A stretch of 64,000 nt of DNA, from assembly GCA_017792405.1 (NCBI GenBank), contig CP051231.1, positions 4,179,295 through 4,243,294 of the forward strand. Direction: 5' to 3'. Below the pieces are notes generated by a model that worked only from the letters and a program-made list of their open reading frames with translations, made no database searches and was not told the DNA's origin. A program made the position numbers and the translations under genes. This DNA is from Oceanicola sp. Its GTDB lineage: Bacteria; Pseudomonadota; Alphaproteobacteria; Rhodobacterales; Rhodobacteraceae. Below, one piece after another: positions 16,149 to 24,104 of the stretch (its first letter is position 1; every line of letters begins with the position of its first letter).

Positions 16149-16688
16149 ATGAGCAATCTACTCGGCCCGATCCGCCAACTCGGCATCGTGGTGGACGATA
16201 TCGAGGCCGGCATGAAGCATTGGTCGGAGGTCATGGGCGTGGGCCCGTGGTTCTACAACCCGCAGGTGCCGATCGAGGAGTATACCTACGACGGGCAGAG
16301 CTATGAGCCGCACAACTCCGTCGCGCTGGCGAACTCCGGCGAGATGCAGGTGGAGCTGATCCAGACCCGCAATGACGTGCCCTCCATGTATCGCGATTAC
16401 ATGCAAAAGGGCCTGCGCGGGCTTCAGCATGTGGCCTTCTGGACCACGCAGTTTGATGACGATCTGGCGATGATGGAGGCCCGCGGCTTCACCGTGAAGA
16501 TGTCCGGCACTGTCGGCCAGAACGGCCGGTTCGTGTATTTTGCGCAGGAGCATCACCCCGGCACCTGCATAGAGCTTTCCGAGGTGATGGGGCCGAAGGG
16601 CCGGATGTTCGACATGATCCGCGAGGCCTCCAAGGGCTGGGACGGCGCCGACCCGGTGCGCCCCTTCCCCGACCTCTCCGCAATCTGA
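16149..16688 (+). CDS. VOC (glyoxalase-fold) family protein in the apionate operon
   Basis: Cytoplasmic protein of 179 residues built of two VOC/glyoxalase-type modules. Possible metal ligands in the usual four positions are Gln10 (PIRQLGIVVDD), Glu69 (QVELIQ), His94 (GLQHVAFW) and Glu142 (CIELSE), a Gln-Glu-His-Glu set as in some glyoxalase I enzymes. It overlaps the RuBisCO-like gene at the base following its stop and follows the TRAP permease by 7 bases. VOC enzymes include isomerases, epimerases and lyases acting on small oxo-acids. Since the known oxidoisomerase ApnO is not seen in the window, this protein could act at that step or on a side product. That function is inference. Confidence 0.8.
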   Translation: MSNLLGPIRQLGIVVDDIEAGMKHWSEVMGVGPWFYNPQVPIEEYTYDGQSYEPHNSVALANSGEMQVELIQTRNDVPSMYRDYMQKGLRGLQHVAFWTTQFDDDLAMMEARGFTVKMSGTVGQNGRFVYFAQEHHPGTCIELSEVMGPKGRMFDMIREASKGWDGADPVRPFPDLSAI

Positions 16689-17950
16689 TGGAGCGCGTCA
16701 CCGCCGACTACCTGATCGAAACGCCATTTCCGCTGGAGGATGTGGCGGCGATGATGGCGGGCGAGCAATCGTCGGGCACCTTCGTCCGCGTGGCGGGCGA
16801 GACCGACGAGCTGCGTGCGCGTTCTGCCGCCGAGGTTCTGAGCATCGAGGAGTTGGGCGAAGTGGCGGAGCCGTCGCTCGCCTCCGCCTACATCACCCGC
16901 AAGGGCGCACCGGGCCCGTTCCGCCGGGGGCGGGTGCGCATCGCCTTTCCGGTCGGCAACATCGGGAAGAACCTGCCAACACTTGCTGCCACCGTCTCGG
17001 GCAACCTCTATGACTTGGGCGAAGTCACCGGCCTGAAGCTACTGAACGTAACCATCCCGCCCGCCTACCGCGCCCGCTACCCGCGCCCCGCTCAGGGCAT
17101 CGCGGGCACGCGGGCGAGCCTCGGCGTGCAGGGCCGCCCGGTGTTTGGCACCATCATCAAGCCCAACGTGGGGATGACCCCCGAGGCGATTGCTTCGCTG
17201 GTGGCCGAGCTTTGCGCGGCGGGCGTGGACTTCATCAAGGATGACGAGATCTGCGCCAACCCCGATGTCGCGCCACTGGCGCAGCGGGTGCCGCTGGTGA
17301 TGGACGCCATCAAGAGGGCGGAGGACAAATCGGGTCGCCGGGTGATGATGGCCTTCAACATCACCGACGAAACCGATGCCATGCGCCGCCACGCCGACCT
17401 CGTGGCCGAGCACGGCGGCACCTGCGTCATGGCCTCGCTCAACTGGTGCGGCCTGTCTGCCATGGAAACCCTCCGCGCCCACACGCCGCTGGCGATTCAT
17501 GGTCACCGCAACGGCTTCGGCGCGATGAGCCGCCACCCCGCGCTGGGCATGGCCTTTCCGGCCTACCAGGCGCTCTATCGGCTGGCGGGCGTCGATCACA
17601 TGCATGTGCACGGGATCGGAGGCAAGTTCGTGGACTCCGCCGAGGAGGTGACCGAGGCCGCCCGCGCCTGTCTCGCGCCGCTGGCCGAAGGCGCGGATGA
17701 CGCGGTGATGCCTGCCTTCTCCTCGGGCCAGTGGGCCGGAACCCTCGGCTCGGCGCTGGAGGCAGCCGGCTCGGCCGACCTGATGTTCATGTGCGGCGGT
17801 GGCATCCTCGCCCATCCGGGCGGCCCTGCGGCTGGTATCGCCTCGCTTCGGGAAGCCTATGAGGCTCTCTCGGCGGGTCAGACGCTTGCCCAGGCGGCCA
17901 CCAGTCGCCCGGCCCTCGCTGCCGCGCTCGACTTCTTCGGCAAGCGCTGA
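16688..17950 (+). CDS. RuBisCO-like protein (form IV RLP), probable 3-oxo-isoapionate-4-phosphate-acting enzyme
   Basis: RLP of 420 residues. Aligning by eye to RuBisCO large subunit: catalytic Lys158 in FGTIIKPN (KPN replaces KPK), the carbamylated-lysine motif FIKDDE (182-187, Lys184, Asp186, Glu187) intact, HGHR (271-274), Lys313 in GIGGKF (loop-6 position), FSSGQ (344-348) and GGGILAHPGG (370-379). So metal and carbamate ligands are kept, unlike RLPs of the methionine salvage enolase type. In apiose pathways RLPs act on 3-oxo-isoapionate 4-phosphate, either as a decarboxylase (OiaX) or as a transcarboxylase/hydrolase (OiaT); which one applies cannot be decided from sequence. Next to the DUF1537 kinase that would make the substrate. 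Shares TGATG with it. Confidence 0.85.
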   Translation: MERVTADYLIETPFPLEDVAAMMAGEQSSGTFVRVAGETDELRARSAAEVLSIEELGEVAEPSLASAYITRKGAPGPFRRGRVRIAFPVGNIGKNLPTLAATVSGNLYDLGEVTGLKLLNVTIPPAYRARYPRPAQGIAGTRASLGVQGRPVFGTIIKPNVGMTPEAIASLVAELCAAGVDFIKDDEICANPDVAPLAQRVPLVMDAIKRAEDKSGRRVMMAFNITDETDAMRRHADLVAEHGGTCVMASLNWCGLSAMETLRAHTPLAIHGHRNGFGAMSRHPALGMAFPAYQALYRLAGVDHMHVHGIGGKFVDSAEEVTEAARACLAPLAEGADDAVMPAFSSGQWAGTLGSALEAAGSADLMFMCGGGILAHPGGPAAGIASLREAYEALSAGQTLAQAATSRPALAAALDFFGKR

Positions 17951-19164
17951 TGGGCGCGCGGATCGTCTTTCTGGGTGATGACTTCACCGGGGCGTCCGAC
18001 AGCCTCGCGACCTATGCACGCGGCGGATTCACCGCGCGTCTGGTGACGGGGGAGGCCGCGCCGGAACAGGGGCTCGATGTGCTCGGCATCGCCACCGACC
18101 TGCGCTCGCTGCCGCCGGAGCGGGCCGCGCAGGTGGTGGAGCGGCTCTGGCCGGTGATCGCCCGGGAGGCGCCGCAGGTGCTGCACCTGAAAACCTGTTC
18201 CACCTTCGATTCCGCCCCGCATGTCGGCTCGATCGGAGCCGTCGCGCAGCAGCTCATCGAGCGGTTCAGGCCCGATGTGACGGCGGTGATCGGCGGGCAA
18301 CCGAGCCTCGGCCGCTACTGCGCCTTCAGCACCCTCTTTGCCCGCGGCCCGGATGGCGCGGTGCACCGGATCGACCGTCACCCGGTGATGTCCTGCCACC
18401 CGGTCACGCCGATGCAAGAGGCCGACCTTGGCCAGCACCTTGCGGCCCAGGGCCTCGGCCCGCTGACCCGGATTACCGTGCCGGAACTGCAAGACGCCCA
18501 CGCAGTCGCCACCCGCCTCATTGATGGCCCCGCGCTGATCGACGTAATGCGCCCGGACGATCTCGGCAAAATCCGCGAAGCCCTAAATCTGGTTGGGGGG
18601 CGGCAACTGCTGATCGGCGCCAGCTCGGTCGCTGAAATCCAAGGCACAGGGCAGGGCAATGCGGCGCCGTTGGTGCCACCCGCGCCACCCGGTGCCGTGC
18701 TTTCCTTCGCCGGATCACGCTCTACGGTGACTGCCGCACAGGTCAAGGCGGCACAGACCTACAAGCGTGTGCGACTGGCCCCCGAGATGCTCGACGATCC
18801 GGCAGCCCCCGGCGCGCTGGCAGACAGCCTGAAAACCGGCCAGCCACTCCTCCTTCACCTCGACCCGGACGCAAGCTACCACCGCAGCCCCGATGCCCTC
18901 GCCGATGCCTGCGCCGAACTGGTGGAGAGCATCGCAGCCCAGCACCCGCTCCGCGCCCTTGGCCTCGCCGGCGGCGACACCTCAAGCCGCATCGTCGCCC
19001 GCCTCGGCTTCACCGCGCTGGATTACCTCACCGACATGGGACAGGGCGCCTGCATCTGCTCCGCAAGCCATGCCGAAGGTAATCGAAACGGCATGCGGGT
19101 TTTGCTCAAAGGCGGACAGATGGGGTCCACGGATCTGTTCGATGAGTTCGCAGCAGAGATCTAA
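17950..19164 (+). CDS. oiaK: DUF1537 four-carbon/branched sugar-acid kinase, probable 3-oxo-isoapionate kinase (OiaK)
   Basis: ATP-dependent kinase of 404 residues with the N-terminal sugar-binding domain motif GDDFTGASD (9-17) and KTCSTFDS, and the C-terminal nucleotide-binding domain motifs GGDTSS (341-346) and LLKGGQMGS (385-393). DUF1537 kinases phosphorylate threonate, erythronate and related acids; the pairing with an RLP points to 3-oxo-isoapionate as substrate. The start shares TGATG with the RLP stop, and it is the last gene of the operon. No strong terminator is seen in the 64 bases before the tRNA-Pro gene. Confidence 0.78.
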   Translation: MGARIVFLGDDFTGASDSLATYARGGFTARLVTGEAAPEQGLDVLGIATDLRSLPPERAAQVVERLWPVIAREAPQVLHLKTCSTFDSAPHVGSIGAVAQQLIERFRPDVTAVIGGQPSLGRYCAFSTLFARGPDGAVHRIDRHPVMSCHPVTPMQEADLGQHLAAQGLGPLTRITVPELQDAHAVATRLIDGPALIDVMRPDDLGKIREALNLVGGRQLLIGASSVAEIQGTGQGNAAPLVPPAPPGAVLSFAGSRSTVTAAQVKAAQTYKRVRLAPEMLDDPAAPGALADSLKTGQPLLLHLDPDASYHRSPDALADACAELVESIAAQHPLRALGLAGGDTSSRIVARLGFTALDYLTDMGQGACICSASHAEGNRNGMRVLLKGGQMGSTDLFDEFAAEI

Positions 19165-19228
19165 CGGTAACGCCGCGCTTCAGCGTCACTAGGATCAATT
19201 TCTCTCGCGCCAAAGCTGTTTGATTCAT

Positions 19229-19305
19229 TGGTCGGAGTGAGAGGATTCGAACCTCCGACCCCTGCCTCCCGAAGACAGTGCTCTACCAGGCTGAGCTACA
19301 CTCCG
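19229..19305 (-). tRNA. tRNA-Pro (anticodon CGG)
   Basis: On the minus strand a complete cloverleaf can be drawn: acceptor CGGAGTG/CACTCCG, D arm with AGCTCAGCCTGGTAGAGC, anticodon stem CTGTC/GGCAG around loop TTCGGGA (anticodon CGG), T arm with GGTTCGAATCC, discriminator A and an encoded CCA. No insertion element or duplicated 3' end is visible nearby. Confidence 0.95.
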
Positions 19306-19351
19306 ACCGTGGCGCGGGCTGTATCGCGCCGCGCAGGGCAATGCAAGCCCT

Positions 19352-20323
19352 TCAGTCGCTTTCCTGCGCCACCCGACCCACGAGCCGCCCGAGCAGTCGC
19401 ACCCGTGGCGTGGTGCCGGTCTCGGCGCGGGAGCGGTTCTGCAGCACCGGATGGGCGGTGGAGCGCCCGCCAAAGCTCTCCCGCAGCACGATGTAGATCC
19501 CGCTCGCAATGATGATCCCGGCGCCGATCCACGTGACCCGGTCGACCGACTCGCCAAAAAAGAAGCTGCCGTAGAACGCGGCCCAGAGCATCTGGCTGTA
19601 TTGCATCGGCGCGACGATCGCCGCATCGCCCGCCTTGTAGGCCAGAATCGAGCAGAGCCCACCCGCGAAGGCCAACGCGGCCATCAGCCCGAGCAGCCCC
19701 AGCTCATGCAACTCGAGCGGCACGTAAACGAAGGGCAGGGCGCAGGCCATCACCACGAAGTTGGCCATCATCGGGTAGAGCAGCAGCACCGCCGAGCGCT
19801 CATCCTGCCCGATCTTCCGCACGATGATCGATACCAGCGAGCCGGTGCAGGCGCCCACCAGCGCCGCCAGATGCCCCAGCTCAAGGTCAGATTGCCCCGG
19901 CCTCAACACCACGATCACCCCGATCAGCCCCACGATCACCGCGCCCCAGCGGTGCATCCCCACGGTCTCGCCCAAGATCGGCACCGAGAGCACGGTGATG
20001 ATCAGCGGCATTGCGAAGATGATCGCGTAAACCTGCGCCATCGGCAGCGTGGCGAAGGCGTAAAAGATGCACAGCCCTGTCACCACCGCCGAGCCGGTCC
20101 GCAGCGCCGTCCACCAAGGATTCTGCGGAATGAGCGTGCCCCGCGTCGTGTCCCGCATCAGCATGAGCATCACTAGTGGAAAGCTCAGCAGGACCGAGAA
20201 GAAGATGATCTGAAAGGTGGTAAAGCTGCCGCCCAGCGTTTTCACCACCACGTCATGGGCCGAATAGAGGCCAAATGCGAGCAGCGCCATCATGGCGCCC
20301 TTGATGTTGTTCGAAGTCTGCAT
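19352..20323 (-). CDS. DMT family transporter (EamA domain)
   Basis: Inner-membrane exporter of the drug/metabolite transporter superfamily, 323 residues, with ten hydrophobic segments forming two EamA repeats (for example ALLAFGLYSAHDVVVKTLGG in the first helix and VAPMQYSQMLWAAFYGSFFF with GESVDRVTWIGAGIIIASGI in the second repeat). The frame is open to 20371, but the ATG at 20323 (MQTSNNIKGAMM) gives a normal N-terminus. A charged 50-residue tail follows the last helix. No substrate can be named. It is a stand-alone gene between tRNA-Pro and a small monooxygenase-like gene. Confidence 0.88.
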   Translation of the reverse strand: MQTSNNIKGAMMALLAFGLYSAHDVVVKTLGGSFTTFQIIFFSVLLSFPLVMLMLMRDTTRGTLIPQNPWWTALRTGSAVVTGLCIFYAFATLPMAQVYAIIFAMPLIITVLSVPILGETVGMHRWGAVIVGLIGVIVVLRPGQSDLELGHLAALVGACTGSLVSIIVRKIGQDERSAVLLLYPMMANFVVMACALPFVYVPLELHELGLLGLMAALAFAGGLCSILAYKAGDAAIVAPMQYSQMLWAAFYGSFFFGESVDRVTWIGAGIIIASGIYIVLRESFGGRSTAHPVLQNRSRAETGTTPRVRLLGRLVGRVAQESD

Positions 20324-20378
20324 GGGTCTCGTGTTGGCGCTAACGCTTTGCGCGAGGCTACCATGCTGCACTGCCGCG

Positions 20379-20735
20379 TCAATCGCGGGGCTGCTCGTGC
20401 GCCTCCCGACTGTCCTGCGGGGCCTGCGCCCGCTCGGTCATCCCGTAATCGCGCCGCACCTCGGCCACCCGCAGGCGATAGTCCGCAAACACGCCGCCAC
20501 GCCCCGCCGCCTGCTGCGCCCGGTGGCCGGCCCGGTTACGCCAGGCCTCCACCGCGGCCTCATCCTCGAAGAAGCTGAGCGACAGCATCTTGCCCGGCGT
20601 GGCGAGGCTCTCGAACCGCTCCACCGAGATGAAGCCGGGATGCCCCTCAAGGCTCTCCCGCAGCGCTGCCGCCCGCTCCAGATACTCCGTGCGCCGCCCT
20701 TCGGCGGGCTCCACCTCGAAAATCACTGCAATCAT
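20379..20735 (-). CDS. Antibiotic biosynthesis monooxygenase (ABM)-like small protein
   Basis: Small dimeric alpha-beta barrel protein of 118 residues. The ABM pattern is clear: MIAVIFEVEPAEGRRTEYLE at the N-terminus, GHPGFISVERFESL in the middle, and LSLSFFEDEAAVEAWRN. About 25 C-terminal residues are charged and not conserved-looking. The start is inside the end of the next gene upstream (NIPSNAP-like, four-base overlap), so these two form one small operon. Proteins of this fold can be heme-degrading, quinol-oxidising or of no known activity; nothing here decides between them. Confidence 0.75.
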   Translation of the reverse strand: MIAVIFEVEPAEGRRTEYLERAAALRESLEGHPGFISVERFESLATPGKMLSLSFFEDEAAVEAWRNRAGHRAQQAAGRGGVFADYRLRVAEVRRDYGMTERAQAPQDSREAHEQPRD

Positions 20736-21046
20736 GTGGTCCTCCCTGATGCCAGCTTGAAGAATGCCCGATCCTCGCGCCGGATGAACCGCTTTTCCTG
20801 CGCAAAGGCGTAATTCACGCGCCCCAGCGGATCTTCGGCCAGCCGCGCGCGATAGGCCTCATAGGCGGCCAGAGAGGGCAGGGAGTAAACCCCGTAAGCG
20901 AGCGTCGATGAGCCCTCATGCGGGGCGAAATAGCCGATCAGGTCGGCCCCGCAGCGCGGGATGCACTGGCCCCATGTGAGGGCATATTGCTCGAAGTCCG
21001 CGCGCTGCGTCGGCTCGATCTCGTAGCGGATGAAACAGGTGATCAT
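20732..21046 (-). CDS. NIPSNAP family protein
   Basis: Small protein of 104 residues with a dimeric alpha-beta barrel fold. MITCFIRYEIEPTQRADFEQ is the NIPSNAP N-terminus, followed by CGADLIGYFAPHEGSSTLAY and VYSLPSLAAYEAYRARL. The frame is open to 21271, but the conserved part starts at ATG 21046. It overlaps the ABM-like gene by four bases and faces the ArsR-type regulator across 108 bp, so it is probably controlled by that regulator. No biochemical role is established for bacterial members. Confidence 0.8.
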   Translation of the reverse strand: MITCFIRYEIEPTQRADFEQYALTWGQCIPRCGADLIGYFAPHEGSSTLAYGVYSLPSLAAYEAYRARLAEDPLGRVNYAFAQEKRFIRREDRAFFKLASGRTT

Positions 21047-21154
21047 GGTCAGGCTCCTTTTCTTCCGCATATCCCGACGAGACCCGCAAATGCTTCGGCC
21101 TGCACCAAACCATCCCCGCTTGACCGGTACCCTGTCGCCCCGCAGGCTGACCGC

Positions 21155-21835
21155 ATGAAGGAAGGCCCCGACATAACCCGCATCGCCGCGCTGATCGGAG
21201 ACCCGGCGCGCGCCAACATGCTCACGGCCCTGCTCTCCGGCAAGGCGCTCACGGCGAGCGAACTGGCCCATGAGGCGGGCATCACCGCCCCAACGGCCTC
21301 AGGGCATCTGGCCAAGCTCGAAGAGGCCGGTCTGCTCTGGCGCCGCAAGCAGGGCCGCCACCACTACTTCGCACTTGCCGGAACCGAGGTGGCCTCGGCC
21401 CTAGAGGCGCTCGCCGGCCTTGCCGCCTCAAAAGGCCACCTGCGCACCCGCACTGGCCCGCGCGACCTCGCCCTGCGCGAGGCCCGTGTCTGCTACGATC
21501 ATTTCGCCGGTTCGGCAGGCGTCCGCATCTTCGAGAGCCTCGCCACCTCGGGCGCGCTCACCGTCGACCGCGAGGCCATCCCTCTCACGCCCGCGGGCGA
21601 AGAGCGCATCACCGCGCTGGGCATCGACCTTGCGCCCCTCAAGGCCAAGCGCCGCCCGCTTTGCCGCGCCTGCCTCGACTGGTCCGAGCGCCGCACTCAT
21701 CTCGCAGGCGCCCTCGGCGCGGCGATCCTCAGCCACGCCACCGCCAGCGGCTGGGCCACCCGCACCAAAGGGTCCCGCCTGATCACCTTCAGCAAAAAAG
21801 GCGCCTCCGAATTCGAAAGCGCCTTCCCGATCTGA
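21155..21835 (+). CDS. ArsR-type winged-helix transcriptional regulator
   Basis: Regulator of 226 residues from ATG 21155; the open frame upstream to 20918 reads through the opposite-strand gene and is ignored. The winged helix spans about 5-85: ITRIAALIGDPARANMLTAL, LTASELAHEAGITAPTASGH and LLWRRKQGRHHYFALAG. The C-terminal 130 residues form an extra domain with three conserved-looking cysteines (VCYDHFAG, RPLCRACLDWSERRTHLAGA), perhaps a ligand or metal site. It is divergent from the NIPSNAP-ABM operon, which it likely represses. What it senses is unknown. Confidence 0.82.
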   Translation: MKEGPDITRIAALIGDPARANMLTALLSGKALTASELAHEAGITAPTASGHLAKLEEAGLLWRRKQGRHHYFALAGTEVASALEALAGLAASKGHLRTRTGPRDLALREARVCYDHFAGSAGVRIFESLATSGALTVDREAIPLTPAGEERITALGIDLAPLKAKRRPLCRACLDWSERRTHLAGALGAAILSHATASGWATRTKGSRLITFSKKGASEFESAFPI

Positions 21836-21870
21836 ATCAGAACAATTCGTCTAAAATTGTCCCCACCCCG

Positions 21871-21900
21871 CCTGCATTTTCTTGCTGCAAATATTCCCGG
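21871..21900 (-). repeat. 3'-end motif copy 1 (after leuB)
   Basis: On the minus strand, after the leuB stop and the hairpin at 21906-21930, the sequence reads AATATTTGCAGCAAGAAAAT and continues GCAGG. It shares a 20-base core (ATATTTG-N-AGCAAGAAAATG) with one difference with the copy after pbpC at 47805-47833, and more loosely with 62409-62430. All three lie downstream of a gene in the sense direction. Confidence 0.6.
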
Positions 21901-21905
21901 GGGGG

Positions 21906-21930
21906 GCTGGGGGGCGGCTGGCCCCCCAGC
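21906..21930 (-). terminator. GC-rich hairpin downstream of leuB
   Basis: Perfect 10-bp stem (GCTGGGGGGC / GCCCCCCAGC) with a 5-base loop, 11 bases after the leuB stop on the minus strand. No pure T-run follows; instead the AATATTTG motif (21871-21900) does. It is probably the leuB transcript end or a 3'-stabilising structure. Confidence 0.6.
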
Positions 21931-21941
21931 ATCCGTCAGCC

Positions 21942-23048
21942 TCAGAGCGACTCTTCCAGAGCCACCACGATCGCATCGCCCATCTCGGCGGTGCTCACGG
22001 GCTGCACGCCCTCTTCGCCGAGCAGGTCCGCCGTGCGTAGGCCCTTGGCCAGCACCGCGTTCACCGCCTGCTCCAGTCGGTCGGCCTCTGCGCCCTCGTC
22101 GAAGGAGTAGCGCAGCGCCATGGCAAAGCTGAGGATACAGGCGATCGGGTTGGCCTTGCCGGTGCCCGCGATGTCGGGCGCGGAGCCGTGGACCGGCTCG
22201 TAAAGCGCCTTCGGGCGGCCGTTCGCCATCGGCAGACCGAGCGAAGCGGAGGGCAGCATGCCCAGCGAGCCGGTGAGCATGGCGGCGAGGTCGCTCAGCA
22301 GATCGCCGAACAGGTTGTCGGTGACGATCACGTCAAACTGCTTGGGCCAGCGGGTCAGCTGCATCGCGCCCGCGTCGGCATACATATGGCTCAGCTCGAC
22401 CTCGGGGTATTCCGCGTCATGGATCTCCTGCACAACGTCGCGCCACAGGATGCCGCTCTCCATCACGTTGGCCTTCTCCATCGAGCAAACCTTGTTGCCC
22501 CGCTTCTTGGCCAGCTCGAAGGCCGAGCGCGCGACCCGGGCGATCTCACTCTCGGTGTAACGCTGGGTGTTGATGCCCACGCGCTCATTGCCGTCCTTGA
22601 TGATCCCGCGCGGCTCACCGAAGTAAACGCCGGAAGTCAGCTCGCGGATGATCATGATGTCGAGGCCCGCCACCACATCCTTCTTCAGCGACGAGAAGTC
22701 GGCCAACGCGTCGAAGCACTGGGCCGGGCGCAGGTTGGAGAACAGGTCCATCTCCTTGCGGAGGCGCAGCAGCCCGCGCTCGGGTTTCACGCTGAAATCG
22801 AGGTTGTCGTATTTCGGGCCACCCACAGCGCCGAGCAGAACCGCGTCCACCTCCTGCGCCTTGGCCATCGTGTCGTCATGCAGCGGGGTGCCGTGCTTGT
22901 CATAGGCGCAGCCGCCCACCAGGTCCTCGGACACGTCGAACTTGAGGCCGCGCTTGTCGCCATACCAGTCGATCACCTTGCGGACCTCGGCCATCACCTC
23001 GGGGCCAATGCCATCGCCGGGCAGGATCAGAAGGGAAGGGTTGCTCAT
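21942..23048 (-). CDS. leuB: 3-isopropylmalate dehydrogenase
   Basis: Third step of leucine synthesis: NAD-dependent oxidation and decarboxylation of 3-isopropylmalate, in the cytoplasm. The 368-residue protein has the usual length. Motifs: LLILPGDGIGPEVMAEVRKV at the start, AVGGPKYDN, LRKEMDLFSNLRPAQ, and the family signature NLFGDLLSDLAAMLTGSLGM. The leuC-leuD block lies 6 kb away on the same strand, and between them are unrelated genes, the common arrangement in Rhodobacteraceae. A strong hairpin and the 3'-end motif follow the stop. Confidence 0.97.
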   Translation of the reverse strand: MSNPSLLILPGDGIGPEVMAEVRKVIDWYGDKRGLKFDVSEDLVGGCAYDKHGTPLHDDTMAKAQEVDAVLLGAVGGPKYDNLDFSVKPERGLLRLRKEMDLFSNLRPAQCFDALADFSSLKKDVVAGLDIMIIRELTSGVYFGEPRGIIKDGNERVGINTQRYTESEIARVARSAFELAKKRGNKVCSMEKANVMESGILWRDVVQEIHDAEYPEVELSHMYADAGAMQLTRWPKQFDVIVTDNLFGDLLSDLAAMLTGSLGMLPSASLGLPMANGRPKALYEPVHGSAPDIAGTGKANPIACILSFAMALRYSFDEGAEADRLEQAVNAVLAKGLRTADLLGEEGVQPVSTAEMGDAIVVALEESL

Positions 23049-23093
23049 CGCGGTCTCCTCGCAGGTCTTTGCAAAACAGGGTCGCGCGAGGGC

Positions 23094-24008
23094 CTACGCC
23101 CTTGGTGCAGCAGGGTCAAGCAGAGGCGGCAAGGCCTCGGCCAGCGCATCCCACACCCGGGCCACGCGCGGCACCCGGCGCACTTCCTCATGGGCCGCCA
23201 GCCACATCGGCAGCGAAGGCACCGGCGGGCCGCGCAGCACCGCCACCACGCCCGGCTCCACGTCGCCCACCATGCAGGGGCCAAAGCCCAGCCCACAGCC
23301 TGCGCAGACCAGCGCCCAATACACCGATTGGTCATCGACCCGTGCGCCAAAGCTGTGCCGGTCGGCGGCGATCCCGAACTCGCGCATCCCCCGGATGATC
23401 CGCTCTTCCCGGTCATTGCCCACAAGGTCCATCTGCATCAGCGCCGCAAATTCCGTCGGCAGTTCGCGCCCCTCCAGATAGCTCTCGGCGGCATAGAGCC
23501 CCATCCGCAGGTCGCCGAGCCGCAGGGCGACGAGGTCGAGCTGCGTGGGCTGGTACATCCGCACCGCAATGTCGGCCTCGCGGAACAACAGGTTGTCGCT
23601 GGCGTCGTTCGGCACCAGCTCGATCTGGATCTCCGGCTCCTCCCGGCGCAGCCAAGCTACGATCTCGGGCAGCATCCAGCGGCTGACCGACACCGGCGCG
23701 GTAATCCGCACCGTGCCTGCCAGTTCCTCCTCCCGGCCCGCGGCGGTGAGCTGCATCCGCATCGCCGCCTCCTGCATCGCCCGTGCCGGCTCCACCAGCG
23801 CCGCGCCCGCCTCGGTCAGCGCCAACCCCTTGGCCTCGCGCCTAAAGAGCCGGGTGGCCAGCGCCTCCTCCAGTGCCTTCACCTGCCGCCCAAGCGTGGG
23901 CTGGCTGGTGCCAAGCTGCCGCGCCGCGCCCGAGAGCGAGCCAGTGTCCACCACGGCAAGGAAGGCCTGCACGCGCGACCAGTCGAGGGAAGAGAGAGAA
24001 TTGGCCAT
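23094..24008 (-). CDS. LysR family transcriptional regulator
   Basis: Regulator of 304 residues. The N-terminal helix-turn-helix is typical: VQAFLAVVDTGSLSGAARQL, GTSQPTLGRQVKALEEAL, LFRREAKGLALTEAG. An effector-binding domain of the substrate-binding-protein type follows. It is divergent from the SDR gene at 24105, its probable target, with inverted repeats in the 96-bp space between. The family resembles regulators of nearby oxidoreductases; the inducer is not known. Confidence 0.9.
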   Translation of the reverse strand: MANSLSSLDWSRVQAFLAVVDTGSLSGAARQLGTSQPTLGRQVKALEEALATRLFRREAKGLALTEAGAALVEPARAMQEAAMRMQLTAAGREEELAGTVRITAPVSVSRWMLPEIVAWLRREEPEIQIELVPNDASDNLLFREADIAVRMYQPTQLDLVALRLGDLRMGLYAAESYLEGRELPTEFAALMQMDLVGNDREERIIRGMREFGIAADRHSFGARVDDQSVYWALVCAGCGLGFGPCMVGDVEPGVVAVLRGPPVPSLPMWLAAHEEVRRVPRVARVWDALAEALPPLLDPAAPRA

Positions 24009-24034
24009 TCAAAAATGAATACATGACCTTCATG
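24007..24034. promoter_or_regulatory. Two short inverted repeats in the LysR/SDR divergent region
   Basis: ATTCA-AAAA-TGAAT at 24007-24020 overlaps the start of the LysR gene, and CATGA-CCT-TCATG at 24022-24034 follows. Their position and AT-richness against a GC-rich background fit a LysR-type autoregulatory region. Individual matches are short, so this is tentative. Confidence 0.35.
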
Positions 24035-24104
24035 TTTATACAATTCACATTTGCAGATGAATAGCACAGTTTCCTCCCATCGACCCCAGCCCGGAGACAG
24101 ACCA

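Noticed and set aside
22188..24026. 612-residue plus-strand frame opposite leuB and the LysR gene
   Set aside because: Crosses two well-supported minus-strand genes and has no family features.
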